Shown piece after piece: positions 62,032-64,000 of a stretch of 64,000 nucleotides of DNA. Numbering within the stretch: the stretch's first letter is position 1; each line of letters begins with the position of its first letter. The position numbers and the translations under genes are program-made. The notes under the pieces are model-generated. The model was not told the origin of the DNA, ran no database searches, and was given only the letters and a program-made list of their open reading frames with translations. Source of the stretch: Armatimonas rosea (GTDB lineage: Bacteria > Armatimonadota > Armatimonadia > Armatimonadales > Armatimonadaceae); the NCBI RefSeq assembly GCF_014202505.1, contig NZ_JACHGW010000003.1, positions 248,001 through 312,000 of the forward strand, given 5' to 3'.

Positions 62032-62622
62032 TTACGCCTTCTTGAAGCGCTTTCGAGCCCCAACCAGCGCGACGGGCAGCAGAGCGGGGAGGAGCTGCAT
62101 CGTACCGGGAAGCTCCGGGGTGACAGCGGAAGCGGTATACAGCAAGGTCGCTGTGGAGTTCCGATTAAACGTGCCCGTCTCTAGGCTATTCAGCGTGACA
62201 CCTACCGTCCCTTGTGAGAAGTGGAAGACCTGGGTGCCTCCACTGGTGATATCAAATGTAGGGGTAACAATGTCATTGACGGTGACACTCTGGCTGAAGC
62301 TGTGGGTAACCCCATTGATCGCGACATCATGACTGAGTGTCTTGGACGCCGTGGTGTTGCTAAAGTCAAGCCCTAGGCTCTGGGTGCCACTGACAATGCT
62401 GACAGTCTGGGTGACACCCGTGGTGAGCGTGAGATTGCCAGAGAGCCCAAGGAAGTTATAGATATCCTCCGACCAGGGGCTGTTGCCAGGGTTGAACTGA
62501 AGGTTTGCGTTGGACGCGTAGCTGATCGTCAAGGTTTGCGCCTGTGCTACGTGGGGCAACACGGCGCTCCCAAGTAGCGTGAGAGCGAGGAGGGGAGTAC
62601 GAAACGATTGTGGATCTTGCAT
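62032..62622 (-). CDS. Secreted beta-rich protein with PEP-CTERM-like sorting signal
   Basis: The 196-residue product has a signal peptide (about 1-28, TLLGSAVLPHVAQAQ), a Ser/Thr-rich beta-strand region (SYASNANLQFNPGNSPWSED to LLYTASAV), and a C-terminal tail TPELPGTMQLLPALLPVALV followed by GARKRFKKA. The tail has the PEP-CTERM order: Pro-Glu-x-Pro, hydrophobic helix, basic end. Such proteins are cut and anchored by an exosortase, often in species with an exopolysaccharide layer. No exosortase gene is in the window. Function is unknown. Confidence 0.72.
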   Translation of the reverse strand: MQDPQSFRTPLLALTLLGSAVLPHVAQAQTLTISYASNANLQFNPGNSPWSEDIYNFLGLSGNLTLTTGVTQTVSIVSGTQSLGLDFSNTTASKTLSHDVAINGVTHSFSQSVTVNDIVTPTFDITSGGTQVFHFSQGTVGVTLNSLETGTFNRNSTATLLYTASAVTPELPGTMQLLPALLPVALVGARKRFKKA

Positions 62623-62717
62623 TCTATTTCTCTCACGCCTTCCCTTGGAGAGGGCGTCTTGGTCACTAGTATATATTATTTTAGCTGCTTTTGTAAGGTC
62701 CTTAAATGAGAGAGCCC

Positions 62718-62750
62718 AGCTCTATACGAAGTCTGTACTAAGTCTGTACA
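62718..62750 (+). promoter_or_regulatory. Three tandem 11-bp repeats upstream of the SARP-type gene
   Basis: Three adjacent 11-base units read AGCTCTATACG, AAGTCTGTACT and AAGTCTGTACA; the last two differ in one base. An 11-bp period places the repeats on one face of DNA, as in known SARP binding sites. A -10-like TATACT lies at 62779-62784, and an AGGAG ribosome site precedes GTG 62806. Confidence 0.55.
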
Positions 62751-62805
62751 AGGGGCGGGATGCTCTATAGGTCGGTGGTATACTGCCTCAGGAGTTTGTT
62801 TCTGG

Positions 62806-64000
62806 GTGTATCAGATTGAGCTTAAGGATGGCGTCCGTGTCCGCTACGAAGCGGTGACGGTTGAAAAGTTTCGCACACAGAAGGCAGTACGCCTACTGGC
62901 GTATCTCGCATTTCATCCGGGAATGCACAGCCGGGATAGGCTCCTGGAGCTGTTCTGGCCGGAGCTCGAGCTAGACTCAGCGCGCAATGGGCTCTCGGCG
63001 GCACTGGGACACCTGCGCGTCCCGCTGGAGGATGACCTTGGCCAGCGACGAGGGAGCCTGATCCGGGCGACACGGGACTACGTGGGGCTACTGCCGGGAA
63101 GCTTTACCACGGACTTCGACACGATCCAAGACCCCGAGCGCTTCCTGCCGGGCTACTACGATGACTGGGTGCTGGAGGTCCGCGAGAAGCTCCAAGCGCA
63201 GCTCCGTCGGGTAACTCGTCCTGAGCCACGGGCGGCGGTTCCCACCCCGGAGGATCTCCCCGCCGATATCACGCCGTATCTGGGCCGGGAGGCGCTGCGT
63301 GAGGAGGTTCGTACGGTCTTGGCCCAGACCCGCCTGCTGACTCTGGTGGGGCCTGGGGGGATCGGGAAGACCCGGCTGGCCTTAGAGACCCTCCGGTCGC
63401 AGGTGGCGACGGGGGCACGTGTGGCCTGGGTAGAGCTCTCGTCGCTTACCGACCCGAGCGGGATTCCGGCACGGATCGCCGGGGCACTGGGGCTCAAGAG
63501 TGTCGAGGCGCTCATGCCCGCGCTACGCCAGGGGCCTGTACTCCTGGGACTCGACAACTGCGAGCATCTCATCTTAGGCGTGGCTCGCGAGACGGAGTCG
63601 CTGCTCAAGGCCTGCCCACAGCTCACGGTGCTTGCGACCAGCCGCGAGCCGCTTACCTTGGTGGGGGAGAGTGTCCTGCGCCTCCCAAGCCTCACCGAAG
63701 ACGAGGCTATCGCGCTGTTTTGTGACCGTGCCCAGCGTGCTCAGCGGGGCTGGCAGCTCACGCCTGAGCAGCGCCCACTCCTCACCCAGCTCTGGCGGGC
63801 GCTGGATGGTCTGCCCCTCGCGCTGGAGCTGGCGGCGGCCAAGCTACGCACCCTCCCGCTCCCGGAGCTGGTCGCACGGCTGGAGGCGCGTCTGGCGGTC
63901 CTGACCAGTGGGAGCCGGAGCGCCGAGCCACGCCAGCAGACCCTCCGCGCCGCGATCGCCTGGAGCTACGAGCTCCTCACACCCGAGGAGCGCCTGCTCG
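62806..64000 (+). CDS. SARP/AfsR-type regulator with NB-ARC domain (partial, 3' end outside window)
   Basis: The 398 codons present run off the right edge without a stop. Residues 1-100 form an OmpR-like winged helix (FRTQKAVRLLAYLAFHPG, SRDRLLELFWPELELDSARNGLSAALGHLR), followed by a short BTAD-like stretch (FLPGYYDDWVLEVREKLQAQL). Then comes an NB-ARC NTPase: P-loop GPGGIGKT near 183-190, LLGLDNCEHLI (Walker B), TSREPL and GLPLALELAAAKLR. Such proteins activate transcription when nucleotide and ligand conditions are met. The start is GTG 62806 with AGGAG 11 bases upstream. Its NTPase is related to that of the STAND protein at 13673. Confidence 0.85.
   Translation, partial: MYQIELKDGVRVRYEAVTVEKFRTQKAVRLLAYLAFHPGMHSRDRLLELFWPELELDSARNGLSAALGHLRVPLEDDLGQRRGSLIRATRDYVGLLPGSFTTDFDTIQDPERFLPGYYDDWVLEVREKLQAQLRRVTRPEPRAAVPTPEDLPADITPYLGREALREEVRTVLAQTRLLTLVGPGGIGKTRLALETLRSQVATGARVAWVELSSLTDPSGIPARIAGALGLKSVEALMPALRQGPVLLGLDNCEHLILGVARETESLLKACPQLTVLATSREPLTLVGESVLRLPSLTEDEAIALFCDRAQRAQRGWQLTPEQRPLLTQLWRALDGLPLALELAAAKLRTLPLPELVARLEARLAVLTSGSRSAEPRQQTLRAAIAWSYELLTPEERLL

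Noticed and set aside
60198-62063. 621-codon minus-strand frame opposite the RND pump
   Set aside because: Antisense shadow of a clear RND gene, Arg/His/Gln-rich, no start signals.

Overview
The window looks like the chromosome of a member of the Armatimonadota, probably close to Armatimonas. This is inferred from four pilin-like genes with the N-terminal motif [18 protein letters not shown] followed by FPVFAQAR, a high-GC genome, many glycoside hydrolases and a PEP-CTERM-like surface protein. No rRNA or ribosomal protein gene is present to prove it. One tRNA gene (tRNA-Phe) is present. No CRISPR array, phage or classical insertion sequence was seen.

Layout. 1-4912: the start of a GH35 beta-galactosidase, a helical-repeat protein with a small membrane protein, and two CheY-like response regulators coupled to a GH36 alpha-galactosidase, all on the minus strand. 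4986-7605: an MntR-like regulator, a pilin-like protein and an NRAMP metal transporter, joined by ATGA overlaps. 7647-9089: tRNA-Phe, an HNH nuclease with a non-standard start, and an ECF sigma/ZAS anti-sigma pair. 9230-12197: PspA, glutamine amidotransferase, J-like protein and PfkB kinase in one operon. 12229-16966: a sigma-like protein, an anti-sigma-like protein and a 1097-residue Lon-protease/cyclase-like/STAND-NTPase/TPR protein, the best candidate for an undescribed system. 17134-24495: a small AT-rich-island gene, an SPFH pair, a response regulator, an HtrA protease, an STN-domain protein, HemW and an AraC regulator.

24527-57029 is mostly a polysaccharide-utilisation region. It holds two GH43-like enzymes, three GH16, GH95, GH78, a GH9-like enzyme, two related toroid-type proteins, a GDSL esterase, two PhyH oxygenases, an FAD oxidoreductase, an MFS sugar transporter, two AraC regulators and three pilin-like genes. 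Most of its genes overlap or abut, so they form two long operons (24527-32987 and 40238-50047). Three promoters in this region carry the same 35-bp box with GATAA(A)C direct repeats 21 bp apart, which suggests one AraC-type regulon. 57094-61880 is an RND efflux adaptor and pump. 62032-62622 is a PEP-CTERM-like protein. The right edge cuts a SARP/AfsR-type regulator with an NB-ARC domain.

Genome-level habits. Several genes have a TATAAT-like -10 element 5-6 bases before the start codon, so their mRNAs should be leaderless. GC-rich palindromic elements are dispersed between genes and also inside reading frames, where they stay open and add extra residues to proteins.
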